From assembly GCA_003996215.1 (NCBI GenBank), contig QJPP01000003.1, forward strand, positions 2,170,001-2,234,000: a stretch of 64,000 nt of DNA, in the 5' to 3' direction. Source of the DNA: Jaltomata sinuosa (taxonomy: Eukaryota; Streptophyta; Magnoliopsida; Solanales; Solanaceae). The notes beneath the pieces are model-generated. The model made no database searches. It saw only the letters and a list, made by a program, of their open reading frames with translations, and was not told where the DNA came from. This document shows positions 23,281 through 35,402 of this stretch, one piece after another (position 1 is the first letter of the stretch; each line of letters starts with the position of its first letter). A program made the position numbers and the translations under genes.

Positions 23281-24299
23281 AAAATGACCAGAAAAACAGT
23301 TTCCGTTGCCGAAACAAAAAATAACTGTAATAAATCCTAGATCCCTGTGGAGCATTGCCTATTACGATATCATATGAGCTTCTTTTTTTTCTAAGACTCT
23401 GGACGTGGTACATACACATGAACTTGGTTACTGAGGAGGATAGTGTATACGTAGAGATTACCCCTTCATTGAGAGTTAGAAAGGTTGTTTACGATAGATA
23501 CTCGATCGGCTCAAGAAATGACGCTATGTAAGGATTGGATGTGCTATACGGATACGCAAGATTGTGTAGACGTAAATATTTTTTGTTCAAAATTAGATAA
23601 CAGAAATAATATTTGGGTGATTAATGGAGCCATGAGAAGTAAATGAGCAAATGGGGTAAAAAAAAACCACTTACAATTTGAAATTAAGTAAGTGGTCTTT
23701 TTATATCTCTTACGTGTAAAAGTAAAATCTCTTAGATGTAAAAATGTCATAAAACTAAATAAATTTTGTAATGGGCTAGATCCCATTTTCCCTGAAGTAA
23801 ATGGTAAATCAGAATCAAATGAATTATAATGTGTTATATGCTATGTAAGAATTGGTTTTCACCTAGTAGTGTCTATGTTAGGTAGGTGTGTTTAACTTAT
23901 TTTTTTAAGTAAGGAGAAGAAGAGAACAAAAGAATACGGATGTGGAAAAGGACTGAAGAGTTTTAGGGCCCTCTTTTCTGATTCTGAAGAAAGTGATGCA
24001 ACCTATCTTATAGACCAACAGTCAAATTTTGCAGGCTCATAACTCTTATCTCCATCTCCTACCAAGTCCAATAACATAAACAAAAGAAGTGTAGTCTTTC
24101 ACAATAGTACCCCACTCTTCAGTAGACTGATTTTATTATTTATGCTTCTGCCTTATAGTCCAAAATACTTGTACACACTCTTGGAGCAAGCTGTCAAATT
24201 TTGTAAATGTTACCTGGTAAAATTTGGTTGTTAAGCCATTTATCTTAGCTTCAATTATAGTAGTATTAGTATCAAGTACACGTTTTTAAAATATAGAGC

Positions 24300-24501
24300 T
24301 AGAGCCGTCAAAATGAGACCAACCTAACCCAACCTGTTAGTTGGGCTGGTCCGCCAAGTAATTGAACAAAAAGAGAATAAATTAACTAAACTAAGTAAGG
24401 AACACAAAAGAGTTCCTTTACTTGGGACTTTCCAAAATTGATTGCTTGTTCCTTTAAAACTAAACTAAACTGGACTGTTTATATTGGGGTTGACGTCTCT
24501 A
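24300..24501. mobile_element. hAT-like MITE
   Basis: TAGAGCCGTCAA on the left and TTGACGTCTCTA on the right are inverted partners with one mismatch, 202 bases end to end. The TAGAG-CGTCAA terminus is common in plant hAT derivatives. Flanking 8-mers TATAGAGC and ATTGGAGC match only partly. Confidence 0.6.
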
Positions 24502-24708
24502 ATTGGAGCACCTGCTAAAAGACACGAATTAAGGTACAAGGTAAGTAGGTAGTACTTAGTAGTTGTTTCACTATTCATTCATCTAGTAGTCGTGGTATTA
24601 CTATTGTAGTTTCTTTTCCTTCGATTTCTGTTATTTCTTGTACTTTGATAATCGTATTATTTTGTTGTAGTTACTGTTCGGTTACTATATGTTGTTTCTT
24701 GTATTTTT

Positions 24709-24837
24709 CTTGAGCCAACGGTCAATCAGAAACAACCTTTCTCCCTATGAGGCAGAGATAAAGTATGTGTATACTTTATTCTTTCCAGACCCCACTTTGA
24801 GGGATTATACTAAATATGTTGTTTTTTGTTGTTGTTC
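24709..24837 (+). mobile_element. TS-like SINE / LINE 3' tail
   Basis: CTTGAGCCAACGGTC, AGAAACAACCTTTCTCC, CCAGACCCCACTTTGAGGGA, TACTAAATATGTTG and a TTG-rich end. A degenerate plus-strand copy of the shared 3' tail. Confidence 0.75.
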
Positions 24838-25563
24838 TCCAACCTAGGTATACTCTGATTTGATCAATCCATCTTTTTTTTTGGGAGATTACAAGTTAAA
24901 ATTTGTAAATCATGGAGGTGGATAGACATTATTAGGTTAGGAATCATGCGGAAAATGAGAGTCCGTCTTCCCCAAGAAGGTGAAGTTAATAATCCATGGA
25001 CCATCAAACATTATGGGTGGGTCCAAATTATTTAAACCACTACTCTCATTACTGCTCTGCCTTTACTGCCATTCATCAACCCAATAAGTCTTATGCTTTC
25101 TTCTTTGGTGTTGGAAATATCTAGCAAGTATTTGAACTGTAAAACATTGTTGCAGACTACTCACAAATTCACTGATTGGAAAGGCTTTTTCGAGTTTAAG
25201 GCATATGGGTTGTCCTTGCAAAGTTCCTTTTAGTGAATGCAATTATCACTTTCATGCCGACCGTATCCCACTGACTCTTTTTTTTTTTTTTTTCAACTTT
25301 AGCCAATAGCCACTCTGCTCTCTAGGCAGAGTCCTTATTGCAGACACTGTTCAACTAAACATGGTAGGGTCACTACTTTCAAACACAGTGTGACAAACAG
25401 CCTTCTAGTATACAACTTCTCCTAACTTCATACATATTTCATATACTCGTGCTTTTTAACAATAATTCAATCCATCTGCTCCAAATGAATATGTCTCAAA
25501 TGAAATGTATCTCAAAAGGGAAGAAATGTTTCTCATTCATTAAAGATTCTTTTTTCCTCGGCA

Positions 25564-25655
25564 GAAATATTGGGCAAGGCTGTGTACTGTGTACTTTTCT
25601 GGAACTCCACGCCTAGTGGGAGATTAGTGCAAGGAGTTGCCTTTTTCTTTTAAGA
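25564..25655 (+). mobile_element. Degenerate Au-like SINE 3' end
   Basis: GCAAGGCTGTGTAC, GAACTCCACGCCTAGTGGGA and TTAGTGCAAGGAGTTGCC track the Au-type 3' half, followed by a T-rich end. Confidence 0.5.
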
Positions 25656-25676
25656 TTTATTTTCCTTTAATTGATT

Positions 25677-25767
25677 AGAGCCTGTTTGGATGAGCTTATA
25701 ACTTATCGCTTATTTTTGTTATTTTGTCTTAAAAACACCTAAAATAAACTAATCCAAACAAGCTCTT
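25677..25767. mobile_element. Tiny foldback element
   Basis: AGAGCCTGTTTGGATGAGCT at the left and AATCCAAACAAGCTCTT at the right form a terminal inverted repeat in a ~91-base element that is almost all hairpin. Confidence 0.65.
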
Positions 25768-26445
25768 AGTAAAGTGGTCTGTCCTTGCACATTTCGTGAT
25801 TTTACTCCAAAACATCAAAGTATTACTAGTTACAACTTGCAACTTTAACCCTCTACTAGTTCAGACCTTTGCTCCTTTGTAAAAAACACAGACATCTTTT
25901 CTACTTCCTATCCGATGTGTATTTAGAGGCCCCAATTGCTTTTCTTGATCTTATAACAAAAGGTGCTTATCCAGAACTGCAAATAACACCAGAGCAAACA
26001 CATGCTGGAGAAAAAGTGGAAAGCAATAAAAGTTTTAGGTGAGCTGGAAAGGTGTGGGTCTTTTGCTTTTTCAGAGTGAAAAACTTACAAAAGATGAAAT
26101 AGAAGGGAAACCAAGCTGTAATGAAATAATCCAACTAGAGAAACAGATACAGAAAAGTTCAATGCTCCATTGATAATAATAATATTTTAGTAACATATAC
26201 TTGTTCTCCATAGGGAATAGAGTTGTAAACTTTCCCGATGATATAATATTTGACCGTGACATTCCCATATCTACAACTATCAGCATCCATCATCATCATA
26301 ATCAATAAAGCAAATGAAAGCAACAGTTACTAGGACCCAAACATTGTTACACCCCCCACCCCCCAAAGGCCAAAACACTAGGCCATGTTACTTGCTTCCA
26401 TAAAAATTAAAAGTTAATAGGAAAAAAAACAGATTCTTGTAATTT

Positions 26446-29400
26446 TCATATGCGGTGGTGTTGTAGTTGCAATAGTCTAGAATATGCACCTTCCGGCCTG
26501 CTGATTAACTCAGAATGGCTTCCTTGTTCAACAATTCGACCATCTTGCACAACTCCAATAGTATCCACGTTCCGAATTGTTGATAATCGGTGAGCCACCA
26601 GAACGGTGGTTCGGCCTCTCATCAACCTTTCGAGTGCTTCTTGTAACACACATTCGGATTCAGCATCGAGTGCACTTGTAGCCTCATCAAGTAGGAGAAT
26701 CGATGGATCTTTAAGAACGGCCCTTGCAATTGCAATCCTTTGTTTCTGCCCTCCTGAGAGTTGAACACCTCTCTCACCAACTGGAGTCTTGTAACCTTCA
26801 GGCAAACCACTTACGAAAGTGTGTACGTTTGCAGCGCGAGCTGCTTCAACGACTTCGGCTTCTGTTGCACCTTCTTTACCATAGGCAATATTATCGAAAA
26901 TGCTAGCTGCAAACAGAGCTGGCTCTTGTTGCACCAAACCAATTTTAAGCCTTAGAGACTTCAAGTTTAATCTCCTTATGTCTTTCCCATCAATCATAAC
27001 TTTTCCACCTGTTGGATCATAGAACCTTTCGATTAAAGCTATAACGGAGCTCTTTCCCGAGCCACTTGCCCCCACAAGAGCTTGGCTTTGGCCAGCGCGA
27101 ATCCTTAGATTGAGGTCCTTGAACACAGAGACATCCGGTCGTGAAGGGTATGCAAAATCAACATGACGGAGTTCAATATCCCCTCTAATTGATTCGACTG
27201 GATCACCTTCAGGGTCATCAGGATCGATCCTGGTTGAGCGATCAAGAATGGAAAATACAGAACCAACAGCTTCACCACCCCTAATAATCTCAGGTGCTAG
27301 GCTGACGGTTTCAGCAACTGAATTAGCCGTGATCACAAGTACTACAAAGACCTTAAACACCTTAGAGAAAGTCGAGACTCCGGTGTTAACAAGGTGAGCA
27401 CCATACCAAAGAATCAGAGCTTCAGAACCATAAAGAGCAAGCTGTGATATTCCAAATAAGAGTCCTGACATTTGGCTGCGTCGAAGACTCTGCATTTGTG
27501 GAACTCGAAGCTCTTGGGAGAACAAAGAGATAATCTTCTCTTGGGCATTGAAGGCTGCTACAGTTCTAATATTGCTTACTCCTTCTCCAGCAATCATGCT
27601 AGTCTTTGCATGCGCCTTGGCCGTGTCTCCGGCAAATCCTTTCAGTGAGAGTTGCTGTATCATGCATGCAAATAACGGACTTAAACTGTTAGAACACTGT
27701 TTATGAACTCCACTCTAGTAGATTAAAAAGAAGATTTGCAACTCATGCAAATACATTTGTAATCTCTCACTTTGTCCTCTTATGTATGCTGACGGGACCA
27801 CATTTACAAACTCTGTTCCCAACTAGTAAAAATCATTTTTATACCCATTTCTAGTGGTAAATCACTATTTTCTCACCTAGGGTACAGATTAATCAACTGA
27901 CTTGGGGTTATGAAACGTACAATGAATATACAAATATTTGCAATTAGTGAAAAGGTTTGGAACTTCTAAAATTAGGGAAAACTTAGTTAAAAACCAAAAA
28001 GGAATGAACACCATGCATAAGGACAAAAATAATTGTTTATCTCTTGTACATGCTACTCACTATTTAAGTCATTGAGCTGTATAAGATCTGTGATATTCAA
28101 GCACTCTGCTAGGCACATGACTGGCATTTCTGACAATTCTCCCATCAATAACTCACTCACATAGAGCAGTAAAAAGATAAAATTTTAAACAGAAAAAAGA
28201 TGGCTCTTGTTTGTCATATACACAAGATGATCACGGGTAAAGAATCTCTGCTACTTCTGAGACTCTGGCATGAATATCTAGGAGCTAAGAGACTAACAAA
28301 GTCAAAAAAACAATCTAACCCTCTGCACCTCTTATTCAACCCCACACCCTCTTGTCCTTTTCACTATCTTTAGATGTATTTTTTAACTTAGACCGTAAAA
28401 ACAAAAAACAACAAAATGCCTAGTGTAATCCCATAAAATGGGGTCAGCGGAGGGTAGGATGTACGCTGACCTTAGCCCTACCTTTGTAGGGTAGAAAGTT
28501 TGTTTTCGGTAGACCCTCGGCTCAGAAGAAATGTAATCAAAGCAGGGTGGTTAAAGTTATCCGGAACTTATATTGGTGGAAGATAACAGGTTTCTATTTG
28601 AATAATCCAGTCCAGAACATCACCATTTAAAAAGAAAAAGAGAAAGTACTGCTCAGTGACATTGGTATTTGATGGGTGATGGGGAGTAATAGAATCTTTA
28701 CAGTTTTTACTGCCATGGCTAGGAAATAGGGGTGTTTAAATATGAGTATTTTTTTCAAAGTTGGTCAGATGTGAGTCTCGAAGAACTAAAGCAGCTGAAT
28801 TGGAGGAAACACATGCAAGGCACCAGTATGGTACCACGTTCTACTTACTCTCTTGTCCTATGCTTTTAGAAAGTACATTGCAGCGGAGGATTCCAAGCAA
28901 ACAACTTCAAAAAAGTTTTTAAAATAATTTATCAACAATTAATGTTTCAGAAGCTCAAAGTCCAATATTTAATTATTTTATTTTCCTTCTTCCCGCTTTC
29001 GTATTTTCTTTCTTTAAAATACTAAATAAAGAATGAAATCTGGCATGCTTGTTTTAATGGATTTACTTCTAATTTAGTGGAATGCATGGGATCTGAAATT
29101 TTTACCTGAGCGAAATTGGCTAAGACGAGAAGGGGAAATGTGGCGAGGATGAGCAGGGAGACTCGCCATTCGACTATAAATGCGACTATGAATGAAGTGA
29201 GGAGAGATGTCATATTCTGCAGTATAACGGAGATCCTCTCCGCTATGGCAGATTTAACATCTGCAGCGTCTGTAGCTAAGCGAGCTGCTAATAAACTTGA
29301 ATTGTTCTCCTCCTCGTCGAACCATCCAACTTCATTCCTTAAAATTGCTGAACAAGTTGAAAACAAAAATCTTAGCTCCTTAAAGTTGCTGAACAAGTTG

Positions 29401-32400
29401 AAAACAAAAAACTTAGCTCAACATCTATTTATGTTAAACAACTTGAAGAAGTATTAGTTAAAAAATCTTAGCAATACTAAACACTATGGCACGGGACAAC
29501 TAGAGAAAATACCTGCCAACATCATCCTCCGGACCCTGGTAGTGAGGTTTTCTCCCATAATACTGAAGAAGTAATGCTGTATTAAATATACTACAACAGC
29601 ATAAAGACCTGCTCCGATGTAGATGAAGACATATTCCTTTGTCTTTCTTTCCATGATTGTAGGATTTGTATAGTAGAATACCTCAATCATTTGGCTCATC
29701 ACAATAGCAAAAGTTGGACCAATGAAACCAGAGAGGACAGACCCTACGGCTCCCATGATTGAATAAGGCCACTCAGGCGCATTCAGTTTGAGAAGCCGGC
29801 AGAAATAATTCTGTGGTGCAGGATTTTTCCTATCTGTTTCAGCATTGGAAATCATTTCTATACGCCCATCTGCACCGGTGCTGTATGAATAGCTCAAATT
29901 CCTTAAACTGCCAGAGCGAAGGCTTAGAGACTTTGTTGATAATGAATGACTTAACCGAGTTGAACGTGTACGACGAGTAGATGGATTTGAAAAGTCTCGG
30001 TTCCCGACCATTTCCTGGAATCTGATTAGAGAAGAATAAGCCCCAGCTTTGGCAATCAGCTCTTCATGTGTTCCAGTCTCAACTACCTGCCCTTGCTGTA
30101 TAACTGCAATTGAATCGACATTTCTAATTGTGGAGAGACGGTGAGCTACAACTACAGTAGTCCGGCCAACCATGAGACGGTCCAGAGCTTCCTGGACAAT
30201 GCTCTCCGAACCAGCATCAAGAGCACTGGTGGCCTCATCAAGCAGGAGGATCTTCGGGTTCTTTAACATAGCCCTTGCAATTGCAATTCTCTGTTTCTGT
30301 CCACCAGAGAGTTGGACACCACGCTCTCCCACCTGGATTTAGCATCACAAAATCTTCATCAGTATGACACAATTGAGTTCAATGCTCTAGGAAATTGAAT
30401 GATAAGCCTTAAACAAACAAACCTGGGTTTGATATCCCTTAGGAAGCAAGGTAATAAAGCTATGTGCATTGGAAGCACAGGTAGCAGCCTCAACTTCGGC
30501 CATAGTTGCATCAGGCTTTCCGTACAGTATGTTCTCAAGTATGGTAGTAGCAAATAACGCAGGCTCTTGATTCACAAGACCAACCTGATCACGCAACCAT
30601 CTAAGTTGTAATGTCTTTATGTCCACATTGTCCAGCAAAACTTGACCTGCATGATTAACCATATTTTAGGTGGAATAATTGGTAAATGGTAACCAACCTT
30701 AAAAATTCAAACATTGGTGGCGGAAGTTTAAAATTACCCTCATTAGGATCATAAAAACGTTCCATCAGTGAGACAACTGTGCTTTTTCCTGAGCCACTGC
30801 CACCAACCACGGCAACTGTCTTTCCAGCAGGGAAGAAAATGCAGAAATCTCTGAAGATAATCACATCAGGTCTTGAAGGATAGCTGAAGGTCACATTTTT
30901 GAATTCAATGTTCCCGCTGACTTCAGACAGGCACTTCCCGTCTGAAGGATCTTGAACAATGGTTGGTTTCTGATTGATGATCTCCATTAACTTGTATCCA
31001 GCAGCTTTTCCTTTACTGAACGCCCCAAGATTGGAAAACGACTGACCCAAACTCCTGCAAAAGCCAAGGTTTCAACAACCAATAACATGTTACACGTTCC
31101 AACTTAACAAGAAAAAGGAAGTGATAATTAAACAATGTACTTTAAGGTCTTACATGCCACCAACAATGGCTGAGAAAACAGCTGTAAATGCCTTTCCACC
31201 ATCACTTTGCCCATTCCGGATGAAAACACCAGCATACCAGAATACAAGGGCCCATGACATGCATGCTATTCCGTAGGTACATCCCAAACCCAAGCCTTTA
31301 GCCATACCAGCCTTGTATCCGAGCTTCAATGTGTTCTGAATTGCATCAGAATATGAATTAAGGGCTTTGCTCTCGCCCACATATGAGTAAACTGTTCTGA
31401 CTTGTGCAATTGCCTGCAATGACAGTGCAAACATCATAAACAGGAAGAACTTGAAAGCTGAAGAAAACAATCAATTGCATTTTGTGCAAGTGATAGAACA
31501 AATAATCAAAGTAAGACCAATAGAAAAGCTATCGCTTTGAGCTTTTAAAAACTTTATACATCAAAAACTTTCACGATAGTAATATAGAAAAGGACAGATA
31601 AGTTATGCCCGTTTTGTGTAACATGCGACAATACTTGGTAAATCTTTTACTTTATTCCTAAAACAACTTCTAAATCATTTTTAAAATTTTGATAAATCAA
31701 TCTAAATCAATTGAAAGATTTTGTACTTACAAAATCCAGGCAAAAACACACATGAATATCAAGGTATCAAATTAAAACTCCTGAAACGAAAAATCGGACT
31801 TGTAGCCTTACAGAAACATTTTGATTAGTAAAAGTATAAAGATAACTTTCATAATTAGATCATACCAGAAAGATAACTTTCATAAAGTGACTTTAGAAAG
31901 ATTTAGCTTTGATAATTGGAACAGCATGCTAAAAAAGGATAATCAGTGGCTAAAGGTACTCAAAAACCGATAAAGGGATTATGAAACTTTATCATGGCAG
32001 CACATGTAGAAGGATCATTTCATCTGGACTAATTCATATTGTTTCAAAGTGCTTCATAGTAACAAAAAGAAGCTAGCGGAAAATAGACCCTTTTTTTGTT
32101 GAACAAAATTTCACTAATCTTAAAACGGAAGCAGTACAATATCTAGCGAAAAAGAGTTTAACTACTATACGCTGACATATGGTGATCATGGATTACCTGC
32201 TCAGCAATAATACCAGCATTGGCATAGGATTCTCTGCTTTTTGAGGTGAGACCAGTGAGGGTATAAGCATAAAGACCCCCAGCAAAAGCAATTCCAGGAA
32301 TAACCGCCACACTGAGGAGAGCTAACCTCCACGCTGACACGAAACCAACCACCAAACCCGCCAAGAACGTCGAAAGGTAGTGGATGAAATTACCTACCTA

Positions 32401-33860
32401 AAGTTTTAACGTCAAAAGTTGTTTCATCAATTATTAGTGTAAGTAAACATCATTAAAGCAGAAAAAAGATACAGTTAAACTACTTTGGCATTATCACCAG
32501 AAAATAAGGAAAAGTTGAAAACAAACAAGCATTCCAAACAAAACAAGCCAAGAATTGGCGTGTGCTAGCAAGTCTTTGCTAACATGTGCCATCGTGGGAC
32601 CAGGGGCGGAGCTAGGATAACGAAAGGCTTCACATGTATATATAGCATATGTTGAACCCGCTTGACTCCTGTATATTTACTTTTTTATATTTTGAATACT
32701 CGTAGTGAAAATCGTGGTTCCACCACTATATGGGACCCGCTCTGAATCAAGACTGAACACACATATATGTTACATACATATTTCCTTGTTTATCCTTACA
32801 GTTATGAATGCAACTAGATTTCACCGTTTGCCCTTGTGAAATTTTACTAAAATGGAGTACTAGTACTAGTACAGTATTGTCATTAAATGAAAAATAATTA
32901 ATGAAGAGAGGGCGGACCTTCTCACTAATGGCATCTTGGACCAGTAGAGTATCCGTTGAAACACTGAAAACAATATCCCCAGTTCTTGCATCTGTATCAA
33001 AGAACCCAACATCCTGTTTCAACACTGCCTCTAAATATTTCTTCCTTAGTGTACTCACTTGCCTTTCTCCAGTGTACATCCAACAACCAATCTCTGTAAA
33101 AATAATACTCAAATATTATTCTTAATTGTTAATAAGTTATGTTACAGATCCATGATAGAGACGTGTGATTGGGATAATATTGTAAAATAGGAAAATACAT
33201 GAGGAAATTGACAATAACATAAGTATAAAAAAAGAGCTAAAAGACAGGGAGACGGTCCACGAACCACGTGCAACCATGAGACCTAATCTCTCTACTATTG
33301 ATCCAGTGTGAACTGTCTAACTTGCATAAATACAAACACTTAAAAATAACCATTTTTAAAAAAATTTGCGTCCAAACAAAATGTCTCTACTCGAGGCAAA
33401 GTTTGTTTCAGAATACCCATAAAAAAAAAATTGAACTTAAAAAAAAAAGTAGATCACTGAGCTCACCTGCATAGGATGATGCACAAACTATCAACCCAAG
33501 GTACACGAAATACAGAGCATACTGTAACCAAAAAAATAAATAAACCAAAATCAGATCCGTATAAGAGAAATTTACAAATATAACCAAAAAAAAGAAGGAT
33601 TTGCAAAAACTAACCTTTGCTACTTCATGGGTCATTTTGTGCAAATCCATTTGGTTTTTTCCAAAACCATTTATCATCTCACCAAAAAGGAGAAAGAAAA
33701 CAGGCATAGAAGAGCCATGTAAAATAGCTCCAATACTTCCACAAATCATAAGTAAATAATCATATTTATCAGCAAAAGAAAACAGCTGATAAAAAGGAAG
33801 ACTTTGTTCTTTTTTCTTCTCTGCCTCTGGCATTGTTTTCCCTTCAGTAGTCTCCGCCAT
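26446..33860 (-). CDS. ABCB19: ABCB19-type auxin efflux transporter (P-glycoprotein)
   Basis: Full-length ABC transporter that exports auxin (IAA) across the plasma membrane. Ten exons on the minus strand: 33860-33615, 33521-33467, 33093-32918, 32397-32197, 31413-31154, 31054-30738, 30646-30423, 30332-29513, 29347-29106 and 27654-26446. All introns are GT-AG and all phases agree, giving 1249 aa (Arabidopsis ABCB19, recalled, ~1252). The layout is TMD1, NBD1, linker, TMD2, NBD2. NBD1 has Walker A GGSGSGKS (397-404), signature LSGGQ (501-505) and Walker B LLLDEA (D525/E526). NBD2 has Walker A GASGSGKS (1042-1049) plus its own signature and Walker B. The N-terminus contains EKKKEQSLPFYQLFSFADKY and the linker FSNPSTRRTRSTRLSHSLST, both diagnostic of ABCB19 rather than ABCB1 from recall. 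Introns carry a hAT-like MITE (32602-32730) and a TS-like SINE (28404-28530). No lesion was found. An ABCB14/15-like alternative is unlikely given the linker. Confidence 0.97.
28404..28530 (-). mobile_element. TS-like SINE in the last intron of ABCB19
   Basis: ACAACAAAATGCCTAGTGTA, TCCCATAAAATGGGGTC, GTAGGATGTACGCTGACC, GGTAGACCCTCGGCTCAG: the shared LINE/SINE 3' tail. Its reverse-complement orientation on the plus strand puts it in the sense orientation of the minus-strand host gene. Confidence 0.85.
32602..32730. mobile_element. hAT-like MITE in intron 3 of ABCB19
   Basis: AGGGGCGGAGCTAGGATA at the left pairs with AATCGTGGTTCCACCACT near the right end. The element is flanked on both sides by TGGGACC (32595-32601 and 32731-32737), a clean 7-base (possibly 8-base) target duplication. 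Confidence 0.7.
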
Positions 33861-34219
33861 TGAACTTCAAGAACCCCCCAAAAAAGAAACAAATTATGTT
33901 GACACCCCACTACAGGAATATTAATTGGGTGTCAAGAAAGTTCATTTTCTTGAAAGAAAAGAAAACACCATTGAATGACGGGGCAGAGAGATCTGTGTTG
34001 TTGTAAAACAGAGTATTTTCTTGATTGAAGTTTTAACAAAATTTGTTTCAATTTGAAGGAGGGAAGTTGGAGTAAATCAGTGAGTGGTTTGAGCTTTTAG
34101 AGTAAAATGGAGAAAAGGTGGGTAAGTAAGAAAGACCAGTAGTCAAAGGAATGGGGGGAAAATAAACGTAAAAGTGTGTGCAAGTGAGAGTGATACATCC
34201 TTCACTTCACTAAACTATA

Positions 34220-34230
34220 CTTATATATAG
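34220..34230 (-). promoter_or_regulatory. Candidate TATA box of ABCB19
   Basis: CTATATATAAG on the minus strand, ~360 bases before the ATG at 33860. It would imply a leader of roughly 330 bases. It is the best TATA-like match upstream. Confidence 0.45.
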
Positions 34231-34252
34231 CAGCAGAGATTCAGAGAAGGAC

Positions 34253-34291
34253 TTTTTTTTTTTTTTTTTTTTTTGGGGGGGGGGGGGGGGG
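34253..34291. repeat. Poly-T/poly-G homopolymer junction in the ABCB19 promoter
   Basis: A run of 22 T (34253-34274) is followed directly by 17 G (34275-34291) on the plus strand. On the gene's sense strand this is a C-run followed by an A-run, ~25-60 bases upstream of the TATA candidate. Confidence 0.9.
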
Positions 34292-34722
34292 CGTTGTTGG
34301 TAAATTTATTAATTTGCTGTTATAAAATGATTAACCAAAGAATAGATGATTCAAAATAGTTTCAATAAAATAAATATCGTATCATTTTTAAAATTATTTT
34401 CTTTATTCACTTGTATATTGTATTAAAAATAGTTATTTATTTTATTTATCTTATTTGAAAAACTAAAAGATATGTAGTTCCTAATTTGTTTTATTTTTCT
34501 GTTTATTTTTATTTGCCCACTTTAGATTTTGCATGCCCCTTAAAAAATAATTATTGATATGAATATTTTATTATAATACTCATATTGCTTCATATTAGGT
34601 CTTGAAAAATAATTAAAGAAATAAGTAATTAATGCTTAGAGGTAAAACATAAAGTACAGACGGTGTACTAAAGTGCCTATTGTGTAACAGGATAGGCTGA
34701 ATCACAAGAGTTTATTTTATTG

Positions 34723-35394
34723 TAGGGGTGCACATCGGTCAGTTCGATTCGGTTTTGTATATTATCGATTTAGTTTATCGATTTTCGGTTTGTCAATATG
34801 CAAAACCGATATCGGTTTTCGGTTAATCGATTTTGGTCCTTAACGGTTCGGTTTTTGGTTTAACCGGTAAGAAAAAAATAAATTTTGTTTTTCTTTCTCT
34901 TATTTTCATCTACATATATACACTACTTTCTTGCATAAAAGTCTATACAAATTACAAGCATAAGCAAATTCAAATACGTTATTATTAAAACAAATTTATT
35001 TTCTTTCTTGTTAACTAGCAAACTTTAATGCAGTAACAATGTTAGCAATCTCTCAAAAAGAAAAACAACACTGATAGGTAGAACCTCACCAAACCAACGT
35101 CTTTAGAAAAATAACAACAACACTAAGACAATAACTATAAAATGTAAAAAAATAATAGGGTATATATTTAAAATCTAAAACCACTATTATAATTATGGAT
35201 AAAAATATAATTTTAATATAATCTTATTGGGTTATCGGTTTAACCATTAACAAAAATCTTAAAATCGAAATCGAACCGATAGCCCAATAAATGTTTTTAC
35301 AAAACCGTTAAAAAATCGTTAACCCAATACTGATAAATCAATAACATTTTTATCGGTTCAATTTATTGGTTAAATCGATTTTTGCACACCCCTA
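34723..35394. mobile_element. 672-bp hAT-like foldback transposon
   Basis: The left end TAGGGGTGCACATCGG and the inverted right end GCACACCCCTA define the element. It is flanked by TTTTATTG (34715-34722) and GTTTATTG (35395-35402), an 8-base duplication with one mismatch, as expected for hAT. Subterminal regions carry many TCGGTT/AACCGAT-type motifs in both orientations. No transposase frame is seen, so it is non-autonomous. Confidence 0.8.
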
Positions 35395-35402
35395 GTTTAT
35401 TG

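Larger units (their letters stand above)
22300..26070. other. Intergenic, no gene seen apart from listed repeats
   Basis: T-rich low complexity at 22555-22632, TS-like SINEs (23153-23280 minus, 24709-24837 plus), a hAT-like MITE (24300-24501), an Au-like SINE remnant and a small foldback near 25.6-25.8 kb. No convincing coding exon. Confidence 0.5.

Noticed and set aside
29116..29457. 113-aa plus-strand frame
   Set aside because: Antisense of ABCB19 exon 9 and adjoining intron.
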